Positions 1 to 8,300 of a stretch of 9,616 nucleotides of DNA are shown one piece after another. The stretch is taken from positions 1-9,616 of the forward strand of contig DJIP01000379.1 of assembly GCA_002433675.1 (NCBI GenBank), read 5' to 3'. Made by a program: the position numbers and the translations under genes. The DNA comes from Halomonas halophila (lineage in GTDB: Bacteria; Pseudomonadota; Gammaproteobacteria; Pseudomonadales; Halomonadaceae). The notes under the pieces were generated by a model that did not search any database, was not told the DNA's origin, and saw nothing but the letters and a program-made list of their open reading frames with translations. Position 1 is the stretch's first letter, and each line of letters starts with the position of its first letter.

Positions 1-26
1 AATGTCGAGAAGGGTGGGGCGCGGGG

Positions 27-314
27 TCACTCGACGACCCGCGGCACCAGGTACAGGCCATTCTCGACCTGGGGAGCGCAGCGCTGGAAGTGCTCGCGCT
101 GGTCGTTCTCGGTGACCTCGTCGGCGCGCAGGCGCTGGGTGGCATCGAGGGGGTGAGCCAGCGGGGCGACGCCTTCGGTGTCGAGCGCCTGGAGCTGATC
201 GACCATCTCCAGGATCCGGCCGAGATCGTCGTGATAGTGGGCTGCGTCATTCTCAGAAAGGTCGATCCGGGCCAGGTGAGCGGCACGGAGGACCTCGGCG
301 TGTTCAAGCGCCAT
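27..314 (-). CDS. gatC: GatC, subunit C of Asp-tRNA(Asn)/Glu-tRNA(Gln) amidotransferase
   Basis: GatC is the small structural subunit that holds GatA (amidase) and GatB (kinase/tRNA binding) together in GatCAB. The complex converts Glu-tRNA(Gln) or Asp-tRNA(Asn) to the amidated form in the cytosol. The 95-residue product has the family's usual length. Family hallmarks visible are the N-terminal helix with HLARIDLSE (13-21), the linker PLAHPLD (51-57) followed by RLRADEV (61-67), and the C-terminal LVPRVVE that wraps the amidase. The ATG at 314 is chosen because GAGGA lies 7 nt upstream (322-326, minus strand) and the protein then starts at the conserved MALEHAEV. A longer in-frame start at 365 adds 17 unconserved residues. 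gatA and gatB are expected next on the minus strand, beyond the left edge, and no gatA start is visible in bases 1-26. The divergent gatC/mreB arrangement is known from other gammaproteobacteria. Confidence 0.96.
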   Translation of the reverse strand: MALEHAEVLRAAHLARIDLSENDAAHYHDDLGRILEMVDQLQALDTEGVAPLAHPLDATQRLRADEVTENDQREHFQRCAPQVENGLYLVPRVVE

Positions 315-355
315 GATCAATTCCTCGACGGAAGGGGTCCATGAAATGACCGCAG

Positions 356-384
356 AAGGTACCACATTCGCGCGTCGTCGGGCA
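356..384 (-). promoter_or_regulatory. candidate gatC promoter (extended -10)
   Basis: On the minus strand TGGTACCTT (356-364) fits an extended -10 (TGn plus TACCTT). A weak -35-like TGCCCG (379-384) sits 17 bp upstream of the hexamer. It lies about 40 bp before the gatC start and is the best promoter-like match I found on this strand in the gatC/mreB gap. It is a by-eye consensus match only. Confidence 0.3.
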
Positions 385-417
385 GGTCTTGCCGGTCAAG
401 GGAGACGCGCATCACGC

Positions 418-446
418 TTGCCGCTAGGGGGGGTCAGTGATACCGT
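418..446 (+). promoter_or_regulatory. candidate mreB promoter
   Basis: TTGCCG (418-423, 4/6 to the sigma70 -35) is followed after 17 bp by TACCGT (441-446, 3/6 to the -10), with a TG dinucleotide at 438-439 in extended -10 position. Transcription would begin near 452, leaving a leader of about 40 nt before the mreB ATG. A run of seven Gs (427-433) falls in the spacer. A second -10-like stretch, TAGGTATCTT (477-486), has no -35 partner and would give a nearly leaderless transcript. The match is weak and made by eye. Confidence 0.28.
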
Positions 447-479
447 TTGCGTCCGCACAGGGTTTCCGGTCTGCACTAG

Positions 480-1529
<1,050 letters not shown>

Positions 1530-1551
1530 CGACGTCTGGCCCAGGACCTCC

Positions 1552-1567
1552 AGGGAGTCGGCCTATC
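1552..1567 (+). promoter_or_regulatory. mreC ribosome binding site and ATC start codon
   Basis: AGGGAG (1552-1557) is a strong Shine-Dalgarno lying 7 nt before ATC at 1565-1567. The codons after the ATC read KPLFSHGS, matching the MKPLF-type N-terminus usual in gammaproteobacterial MreC. This site decides the start of mreC: the nearest conventional start, GTG at 1592, has no recognisable ribosome binding site. Confidence 0.65.
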
Positions 1568-2503
1568 AAACCGCTGTTCTCGCATGGCTCCGTGCCCGGG
1601 TACCGCATGCTGTTGTGTGCGGTGCTCGCGGGCGGGCTGATGTTTGTCGATACCCACTTCACCCGAATGGAATCGGTGCGTGCCCAGCTGTCGACGTTGG
1701 TGGCGCCGATCCAGTGGGCCGTCAGCCTGCCCAGTGACGTGCTCAACTGGGGCGCCCTGGCGCTGTCCGAGCAACGCTCGCTGGTGGAAGAGAACGCGCG
1801 ACTGCGCGAGCAGCTGCTGACCCTGTCCCATCGGGTCCAGCGTATGGCCAGCCTGACCGCCGAGAACGTGCGCCTGCGCGAGCTGCTCGACGCGGCCCGG
1901 GATCACGAGGTGCCATACCTCACCGCCGAACTGCTGTCGCTGGATCCCGACCCCTTCACCCACCAGATGGTGATCGATCGTGGCCGCCGCGATGGCGTCT
2001 ACGTCGGCCAACCGGTGATGGATTCCTCCGGTATCGCCGGTCAGGTCAGTGAGCTTTCGGCCTACTCCAGCCGCGTGCTGATGCTTACCGATGCCAGCCA
2101 CGCCTTGCCGATCCAGGTCAATCGCAACGGTCTGCGCTTCATCATCCAGGGCACCGGTAGCTACGACGCGCTGAAGGTGCTGCACGTGCCGGATACCGCC
2201 GACATTCGCGTTGGCGACCTGCTGATGAGCTCCGGCCTGGCAGGGCGCTTTCCTGCCGGTTATCCGGTGGCTCGGGTCAGCGACGTCAGTCACGATCCCG
2301 GCGAGCCCTTCGCCACGGTCAGTGCAGCCCCCGTTGCCCAGTTGCAGCGCTCGCGTCACTTCCTGTTGCTGTTCCCGCCTGAGCCTGCGCTTGACGTCTC
2401 GCGAGGACGCTGGCACCCGGAGCTGGACCCCGAGGCCGTCGAGGCAGCCCGCCGCCTGGGTGAGCTGTTGACGCCCCCCGAGCAAGACGAGGAGGACGAC
2501 TGA
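1565..2503 (+). CDS. mreC: MreC, rod-shape-determining protein (probable ATC start)
   Basis: MreC is a bitopic inner-membrane protein whose periplasmic part links MreB filaments to PBP2 and activates it. Numbered from the ATC, the 312-residue product has a short cytosolic tail (KPLFSHGS), one membrane segment (about 14-30, MLLCAVLAGGLMFV), a coiled coil with repeated E/L/R heptads (about 67-111), and the beta-domain region containing MVIDRGRRDGVYVGQPV and ending in the typical HFLLLF. An acidic tail follows (PEQDEEDD). No ATG, GTG or TTG lies in frame upstream of GTG 1592. Starting there leaves 303 residues with almost no cytosolic tail and no Shine-Dalgarno, so ATC 1565, or a sequencing error of ATG there, is preferred. 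The gene overlaps mreD by 1 nt. The function is secure; the start is less so. Confidence 0.93.
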   Translation: MKPLFSHGSVPGYRMLLCAVLAGGLMFVDTHFTRMESVRAQLSTLVAPIQWAVSLPSDVLNWGALALSEQRSLVEENARLREQLLTLSHRVQRMASLTAENVRLRELLDAARDHEVPYLTAELLSLDPDPFTHQMVIDRGRRDGVYVGQPVMDSSGIAGQVSELSAYSSRVLMLTDASHALPIQVNRNGLRFIIQGTGSYDALKVLHVPDTADIRVGDLLMSSGLAGRFPAGYPVARVSDVSHDPGEPFATVSAAPVAQLQRSRHFLLLFPPEPALDVSRGRWHPELDPEAVEAARRLGELLTPPEQDEEDD

Positions 2504-2991
2504 TGGCCGCTACCCCACGCGTCAGCCTGGTGTGGGTATGGCTGACCCTGTCGCTGGCGCTGTGTCTGCAGGTCATGCCCATGGCCGACGGCTGGCAGGT
2601 CTGGCGCCCCGATTGGCTGGGCCTGATGCTCCTGTACTGGTGCATGGCGCAGCCCGATCGGGTAGGCGTCTTCCATGGCTTTGTGCTGGGCCTGCTGCTG
2701 GATCTGATCGAAGGGGCGCCGCTCGGTCAGAGCGCCTTGACCTTGTCGTTGCTGGCCTTCCTGTCGGCGCTGGTATACCCCCGCTTCAGGACCTACTCGC
2801 TGCTCCAGCAGGCGGTACTGATCTTCGTGTTGCTGGGTCTGGTGCAGTTGGTGGAACAGTGGCTGCGCACCCTGTTTGGGCCATTCTCCATGCACCTGTC
2901 GTTTCTGATGCCGTCGTTGATCGGGGCGGCGCTGTGGCCTTGGCTGGCGACCCTGTTCAAGGCGCTCGGCCGGCGTTCCGCCAAGACCTGA
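2503..2991 (+). CDS. mreD: MreD, rod-shape-determining membrane protein
   Basis: MreD is the polytopic inner-membrane partner of MreC in the rod complex. The 162-residue protein is almost entirely hydrophobic, with about five to six membrane segments (around 9-27, 38-50, 54-70, 77-92, 103-120, 132-152). The family signature is clear: RPDWLGLMLLYW (35-46), then PDRVG (51-55), HGFVLGLLLDLIEGAPLGQ (58-76), with the conserved Asp and LGQ. The ATG overlaps the mreC stop (TGATG), and GAGGAGG (2489-2495) sits 7 nt upstream, a strong ribosome binding site consistent with coupled MreC/MreD synthesis. The C-terminal GRRSAKT is a basic cytosolic tail. Length is normal for the family and nothing appears broken. 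Confidence 0.97.
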   Translation: MAATPRVSLVWVWLTLSLALCLQVMPMADGWQVWRPDWLGLMLLYWCMAQPDRVGVFHGFVLGLLLDLIEGAPLGQSALTLSLLAFLSALVYPRFRTYSLLQQAVLIFVLLGLVQLVEQWLRTLFGPFSMHLSFLMPSLIGAALWPWLATLFKALGRRSAKT

Positions 2992-3037
2992 ACCCATCAT
3001 CACCTGAGACCCCACGAAAGCGTTGGAGACGCAAGCG

Positions 3038-3664
3038 ATGAGTGAGCCCCTCGATGCTGATGTGAATCCCCCGGTGCTGCGCCTGGCCTCGGCCTCGCCC
3101 CGGCGGCGTGAGCTGCTGGCGAGCATCGGTGTGGCGGTGCAGATCGCGCCGGTGGATATCGACGAGACGCCACATCCCGGTGAGACGGCGCAGGATTACG
3201 TCGCTCGTCTGGCCCGGGCCAAGGCCCTGGTTGGGGCTGGGTCCATGCCTGGCGCGGGTTTCGATCTACCGGTGCTGGGCTCCGACACGTCAGTGGTGCG
3301 CGACGGCGAGATTCTCGGCAAGCCTGTCGACGCAGAGGACGCCTTTGTCATGCTGCGCTCGCTGTCCGGGCGCTGGCATCAGGTGATGACCTCGGTGGCG
3401 GTCAGCGGACCCGCCGGGGTGCTCGAGGCAACGGTCGTCAGCGATGTGCTGATGCGTGAGCTCCAGGACGACGAGATTCGCGCCTACTGGCACACCGGTG
3501 AGCCTGCCGACAAGGCAGGCGGTTACGCCATCCAGGGGCTCGCCTCGATCTTCGTCGAGCGCGTCGAAGGCAGCTATTCCGCGGTGGTGGGGCTGCCGCT
3601 CTACGAGACGGCGAGCCTGCTGCGCCGACAGGGCGTGCCTGTGTGGAACGGCGCTTTATTGTAA
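3038..3664 (+). CDS. maf: Maf/YhdE-type nucleoside triphosphate pyrophosphatase (dTTP/UTP)
   Basis: Maf proteins hydrolyse nucleoside triphosphates to the monophosphate and pyrophosphate. The YhdE branch prefers dTTP, UTP and modified pyrimidines, and overexpression of family members affects septation. The 208-residue product has the N-terminal substrate loop LASASPRRREL (16-26), catalytic Asp83 in GSDTSVV, GKPVD (95-99), LSGRWHQVMTSVAV (109-122) and TGEPADKAGGYAIQG (153-167), followed by VEGSYSAVVGLPLYET. The DKAG..IQG block indicates the YhdE type rather than the YceF m7GTP type. Departures from the usual GADTxVV and TGVAL consensus are a Ser at 82, a Ser at 85 and a Ser at 119. ATG 3038 is chosen because GGAG lies 9 nt upstream (3025-3028). 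An in-frame TTG at 3023 would add five residues and overlap that site. The gene lies 46 nt after mreD and probably belongs to the same transcript. Confidence 0.95.
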   Translation: MSEPLDADVNPPVLRLASASPRRRELLASIGVAVQIAPVDIDETPHPGETAQDYVARLARAKALVGAGSMPGAGFDLPVLGSDTSVVRDGEILGKPVDAEDAFVMLRSLSGRWHQVMTSVAVSGPAGVLEATVVSDVLMRELQDDEIRAYWHTGEPADKAGGYAIQGLASIFVERVEGSYSAVVGLPLYETASLLRRQGVPVWNGALL

Positions 3665-3696
3665 CGGTGTCGTGACGGTGTCGTGAAGGTGTAGTG
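3664..3696 (+). repeat. three imperfect 11-bp tandem repeats
   Basis: Beginning at the last base of the maf stop codon, ACGGTGTCGTG occurs twice in perfect tandem (3664-3674, 3675-3685). A third copy, AAGGTGTAGTG (3686-3696), carries two changes. The array is non-coding. It is too short to identify as a binding site, and replication slippage is the simplest origin. Confidence 0.75.
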
Positions 3697-3707
3697 GCGC
3701 CGCCACT
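3693..3707 (+). other. short hairpin after maf
   Basis: AGTGGCG (3693-3699) and CGCCACT (3701-3707) are perfect inverted repeats around a single base. This gives a compact GC-rich hairpin about 30 nt after the maf stop. No T tract follows, so it is not a standard intrinsic terminator. It could protect the 3' end of the mre-maf mRNA or weakly slow polymerase; this is inference. Confidence 0.4.
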
Positions 3708-3782
3708 CGACGAGACGGCGAGCCGCCCGCTGGGCCACAGGCAGGCGTGTGCTGCTTCAGTCGAGTCGGACGGGAGGTCCGG

Positions 3783-3808
3783 CGCCAGCGCCATCGCAAC
3801 CGCTGGCG
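3783..3808. promoter_or_regulatory. 8-bp dyad upstream of the rng promoter
   Basis: CGCCAGCG (3783-3790) and CGCTGGCG (3801-3808) are perfect inverted repeats with a 10-base centre. The dyad covers the place where the -35 region of the candidate rng promoter would lie. It could be an operator for an unknown regulator or an RNA hairpin in transcripts arriving from maf. No T tract follows it. Confidence 0.35.
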
Positions 3809-3812
3809 GCTA

Positions 3813-3821
3813 TGTCATAAT
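3813..3821 (+). promoter_or_regulatory. candidate extended -10 promoter of rng-yhdP-tldD
   Basis: TGTCATAAT (3813-3821) fits the extended -10 pattern TGn plus a hexamer with 5/6 matches to TATAAT. A clear -35 is absent (TCGCAA at 3794-3799 is weak), as is common for extended -10 promoters. Transcription would start near 3828, giving a leader of about 26 nt that includes AAGGA (3842-3846), 7 nt before the rng ATG. This is the most promoter-like sequence in the window. Confidence 0.5.
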
Positions 3822-3853
3822 GGCGCCAGACATCAAAGGACAAGGACTGCCGA

Positions 3854-5317
3854 ATGAGTGGTGAAGTACTCATCAACCTGACGCCCATGGAAACCCGCGT
3901 GGCCGTGGTGGAGAACGGCGTGCTGCAGGAGGCCTTCATCGAGAGGGCCAGGCGTCGTGGCATCGTCGGCAATATCTACCAGGGCAAGGTGGTGAGGGTG
4001 CTGCCTGGCATGCAGGCGGCCTTTGTCGATATTGGCCTGTCTCGGGCGGCCTTCATTCACGCCCACGATGTCGGTGAGCACGGTGCCAACGGTGATGACC
4101 AGCCGTCCATCTCGCAGCTATTACACGAAGGCCAGTCGCTGGTGGTCCAGGTCACCAAGGACCCCATCGGTTCCAAGGGCGCTCGTCTGACCACCCACCT
4201 GTCAGTACCGTCGCGCTATCTGGTGTACATGCCTGACTCTTCCCACAATGGTGTGTCCCAGCGGATCGAGGACGAGGCCGAACGCGAGCGCCTGCGCAGT
4301 CTGGTCGAGGAAGCCGCGGCCGAGCAGCAGATCGAGATCACCGGTGGCTTTATCGTACGTACCGCCGCCGAGGGCGTGACGCTCGAGGAAATGGTCACCG
4401 ACATGCACTTCCTGCTGCGGCTGTGGCGAAAGGTCAGCGAACGTCGGCTGACGGCGCCGGCGCCCAGTGTCATCTACGACGATCTGCCGCTGTTCATGCG
4501 CACCCTGCGCGACGTCATGCGCGACGACATCGAGAAGGTGCGCATCGACTCCCGCGAAAACCACGTCAAGCTGGTGGAGTTCGCCGAGGAGTTCATGCCC
4601 GCGGCGGTGGGGCGCATCGAGCATTATGCCGGCGAGCGACCGATCTTCGATCTGTACAGCGTCGAGGACGAGATCCAGAAGGCGCTGGCGCGCAAGGTCC
4701 AGCTCAAGTCCGGCGGCTACCTGGTGATCGACCCGACCGAGGCGATGACCACCATCGACGTCAACACCGGCGCCTACGTCGGTCATCGCAACCTCGAAGA
4801 AACCATCTTCAAGACCAACCTCGAGGCGGCCACCGCCATCGCCCGCCAACTGCGTCTGCGCAACCTCGGGGGCATCATCATCATCGACTTCATCGATATG
4901 GTGGACACCGAGCATCAGCGCCAGGTGCTGAGGATGCTCGAGAAGTCGCTGGAACGGGATCACGCCAAGACCAAGTGCACCGGTGTCACCGAACTGGGGC
5001 TGGTACAGCTGACCCGCAAGCGCACCCGTGAAAGCCTCGAGCAGACCCTGTGCGAGCCGTGTCCTTCCTGCCAGGGCAGGGGAACTCTCAAGACGCCGGA
5101 ATCGGTGTGCTACGAGATCTTTCGCGAGATCCTGCGTGAAGAGCGCGCCTACAACGCTGAAACCTATGCGGTGCTGGCCTCCCAGGCGGTGGTGGATCGA
5201 CTGCTCGACGAGGAGTCGGCGGCGGTCGCCGATCTCGAGGAATTTATCGGCAAGACCATTCGTTTTCAGGTCGAGACCCACTATTCCCAGGAGCAGTACG
5301 ACATCGTGCTGATGTGA
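3854..5317 (+). CDS. rng: Ribonuclease G
   Basis: RNase G is the short paralogue of RNase E. It is a cytosolic, 5'-monophosphate-sensing endoribonuclease that matures the 5' end of 16S rRNA and cuts some mRNAs. The 487 residues match the usual length, and the C-terminal degradosome scaffold of RNase E is absent. An S1 RNA-binding region (about 37-120, including GNIYQGKVVRVLPGMQAAFVD) is followed by the 5' sensor/RNase H-like part (RTAAEG, 169-174) and the DNase I-like catalytic domain. The metal-binding aspartates are Asp302 (TTIDVNTGAYVG) and Asp345 (IIIIDFIDM). The zinc-link that joins dimers is CPSCQGRG (403-410). The motif SGGYLVIDPTEAMTTID (286-302) is typical. Start ATG 3854 has AAGGA 7 nt upstream. 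A 189-bp gap with a candidate promoter separates it from maf, and yhdP starts 4 nt after its stop. Confidence 0.97.
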   Translation: MSGEVLINLTPMETRVAVVENGVLQEAFIERARRRGIVGNIYQGKVVRVLPGMQAAFVDIGLSRAAFIHAHDVGEHGANGDDQPSISQLLHEGQSLVVQVTKDPIGSKGARLTTHLSVPSRYLVYMPDSSHNGVSQRIEDEAERERLRSLVEEAAAEQQIEITGGFIVRTAAEGVTLEEMVTDMHFLLRLWRKVSERRLTAPAPSVIYDDLPLFMRTLRDVMRDDIEKVRIDSRENHVKLVEFAEEFMPAAVGRIEHYAGERPIFDLYSVEDEIQKALARKVQLKSGGYLVIDPTEAMTTIDVNTGAYVGHRNLEETIFKTNLEAATAIARQLRLRNLGGIIIIDFIDMVDTEHQRQVLRMLEKSLERDHAKTKCTGVTELGLVQLTRKRTRESLEQTLCEPCPSCQGRGTLKTPESVCYEIFREILREERAYNAETYAVLASQAVVDRLLDEESAAVADLEEFIGKTIRFQVETHYSQEQYDIVLM

Positions 5318-5321
5318 TCCG

Positions 5322-8300
5322 ATGAGGCCGATCCGCCTGCTGACTCGCTGGTTGTTGACGCTGGTGGCGGTAGTGCTGGCGATGGCCGCACTGCTGTCGC
5401 TGGTGCTGCGTGTGTCGCTGGGCCAGGTCGATCGCCTCGAGGATCGACTGGTCGAGATGATCGCCTCGCGCTTCGAGGCGGAGACCCATCTGGTGAGTCT
5501 CGAAGGCAGTCTGCACGGCCTCGACCCCGGCTTGACCCTGGACGGGCTGCGTCTCGAGGCCGAAGATTCCACGGGCAGCTATCCGTTGTTGCAGGTCGAG
5601 CGCGGTGAAGTGCGCCTGGACACCCTGGCGAGCCTCGACGAGGGTCTGCCGGTGGTCGACAAGGCCCACTTCCAGGGCGTCACCCTTCACCTCTATCAGG
5701 ACCGCGAACGTCGTTGGCTGTGGCCACAGCCAGCGCGCATCCCCCCCGAACTGATGCCCGAAGGGCAATTTGACCTCGAGCGCCTGGATTTCTGGGTCGG
5801 CGTCATGCTGCGCCAGCGCGCCTGGGTAGATGACCTGCGCGTGGTGCTTCACGGCCGTCGCGAGGTGACCACCCTGCATGCGCCGAGGCTGTTGATGACC
5901 GGCGATGAGATGCGCACCCATATCGAGGGTGAGGTATTCATCGAGGACCGTGACGCCGAGGCCATGGAGATCGTCATGGCGCTGACGCCGGGCAGTCGCG
6001 AGGCGAGCAATTTCAGTGCCGCCCTGCAGGGCACCATGCAGCTCGACAGTCTGACCGGCTTGTCGCGACTGATCGGTATCGAGGACGTGCTGCGCTTCGA
6101 CGAGGCCAGCGGTGACGCCACCGTCTGGGCGCGCTGGGACAATGGGCGCCTGGCGGATGTGCGCCTGGATGTGCTGGCGCCACGCCTGGCGCTCAATCAG
6201 CGCGACGAGATGGCGACAGCGGTCGCCCAGGAGATGGGCGAGGACTCGCCTGGTGGCATCGTGCTCAATGGGGCGGAACTGCGCGGTCAGTGGCTAAGGC
6301 GCGACGTCGATGACTGGGAGGCCTGGTTCGAGGGTGACGCCGAAGACGTCAGCTGGACCGGTAATGACGGCGAAACCGCGCCGGAAGGTGGCGCCGTGCC
6401 TCAATACTGGCACGTGGCAAGCCGCGAAAACGGCTGGTGGGCCAACGCCAGCGGCTTCGAGTTGGGCGCGCTGGCGCAGTGGCGTGAGCGTCTGCGCCTG
6501 CCCGAGGGCCTGGCCCGGGCGGTGGACGCCTTGAAGCCCCGCGGTCAGGTGACCGGGCTGGGCTTTGGCAGGCTCGATGACGAATGGCGTGCTCGGGTCA
6601 GCGCGCTGGGGGTCGAGGTCGATCCCTGGGAGAGTGCGCCTGGTGGTGGCCCGCTGGATGTCTGGGTGGAAGCCGACGGCACCCGAGGCCGGGTGGACTT
6701 CGTCGACGCTGGCCAGGCATCGATGAATTTCCCTGAGCTGTTTGCTGCTCCCATGCAGCTCGACTACGCCACCGGCGAGGTGATCTGGTCCTACGACGGG
6801 CCGCGCAGCTTCGTCAGCGGACGCGACCTCAAGGTCGGCTGGCGCGACGCCCAGGTGGAAGGGGGCTTCGGCCTGGCCATTGCCGCCGATCGTCGCGGGG
6901 GCTTCGGCCTTGAGCTGGACATGCGCGACGTCAATGCCCGGGATATCGCCTTGAGCGAATGGTTACCGATGCCGCTGTTGCGCAACGACGTGGACGCCGA
7001 ACTGGCGGACTGGCTGGCCAGTGGTCTGGCCGGGCGGGTGCCCCAGGGGCAGCTACGTCTACATGTGCCGCTGCGTGAGCAGGACGATCTCGACAGCGAG
7101 AAGCTGGACAGCAGTCTGAGCCTGGAGCTGGATATCGTCGAGGGGCGGGTGCCCTACGCCGAAGGCTGGCCGGCGCTTACCAACGTCAGCGGCCACCTGT
7201 CCGTCGAGGATGACAGTCTGGAGGCGCGCGTCGACCATGCCGAGAGCCAGGGCGTGAAGACCGAAGGCGCCAGCGTCAGCCTGGCCGATGAGGTACTCAG
7301 CGTCGAAGGGCCGCTGTCGGCGTCGCTGACACAGTTGCTGGCATTTCTCGAAGAGATGCCGGTAGAGGGCGCCGAGGCCGCCAGTGACTGGCGTGGCGAG
7401 GGCAGTGTGACTGGCCAGTTGTCGCTGTCGCTGCCGATGGCCGATCCGGACGCGCTGGACCTGACGGTCGAGGCCGACGCCCAGGCGGCTAAGGTCGTGC
7501 ATCAGGGCACCGAACTCGAGTTCGAAAACGTCAGTGGCCCCCTGACCTGGTCCCAGCAGGGCGAAGAAGGGGGGCTATCCGGTCGTCTCGAGGGCCAGGT
7601 GCTCGGCGGTAGCGTGGCGGCGGACCTCCAGGGCAGCAACGATAGCGTGGCGCTGTCCGGTCGTGCCGATGCGCCGGCACTGCTGGACTGGGCGGGGCTC
7701 GAGCGTGGGGTGCTGCTGTCGGGTTCCTTCCCCTGGCAGGGGCGGCTTGAACTCGATGCCCAGCGTCTGTCACTGGAAAGCACCCTGGAGGGTCTGTCGA
7801 TCGCACTGCCGGCACCGCTGGGCAAGCGTGCCTCCCGGACGGTACCGCTCAAGCTGGACCTGAGCCTTGGCGACACTCCGGTCTTGAGCGGCCAGTACGG
7901 TCGCGATGTCGGCGCCCGTTGGCGCGCCGCCGGGCCCGGCGGCAGCCAGGGCCAACTGTGGGTTGGCCGGGAGGCACCCGGCGCTTGGCCGGGTGAGCCG
8001 GGCTGGTCGGTCCTGGCCTACCTGCAGCGGCTCGATCTGGGCGCCTGGGCCGACGCCCTGAAGCCTTTGGCCGGTGCCATGCCGGAAGGCGGCTCCAGTG
8101 GCGGCGGTGGGGCGGGTCTGTCCCGCCTCGAAGCCCGCACCGATTGTCTGAGTGACGGCGATCGGTGTCTGGGGTCGCTGACCATCGATGCCAGCCCCCG
8201 GTACAGCCAAGGCGGCAGACAGTGGCAGGCGGCGCTCGGCGGAAGCCTGCTCGACGGCCAGGTGACTTACCGCCCCGGCACTGCCCAGCCATTGGTGCTC

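Noticed and set aside
1..26. Start of gatA at the left edge
   Set aside because: No start codon with a ribosome binding site is visible on the minus strand in these bases; gatA presumably begins outside the window.
315..365. Longer gatC beginning at 365
   Set aside because: The 17 added residues do not look like the family, and the internal ATG at 314 has a good ribosome binding site.
1592..2503. mreC starting at GTG 1592
   Set aside because: It has no Shine-Dalgarno and leaves a membrane segment starting at about residue 6. ATC 1565 has a strong site and the family N-terminus. It is kept as the fallback if ATC initiation is disproved.
3023..3037. TTG start for maf
   Set aside because: It would place the start over the GGAG used by ATG 3038 and adds five unconserved residues.
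3693..3712. Rho-independent terminator after maf
   Set aside because: The stem is short and no run of Ts follows it.
4423..5031. 202-codon plus-strand ORF in a second frame within rng
   Set aside because: Its R/H/G-rich translation is typical of an out-of-frame read of a GC-rich gene, and rng is intact in the first frame.
4202..5572. 456-codon minus-strand ORF spanning rng and the yhdP start
   Set aside because: It lies opposite two certain genes, has low-complexity H/Q/G/D-rich composition and no family motifs. Long antisense ORFs are expected in GC-rich coding DNA.
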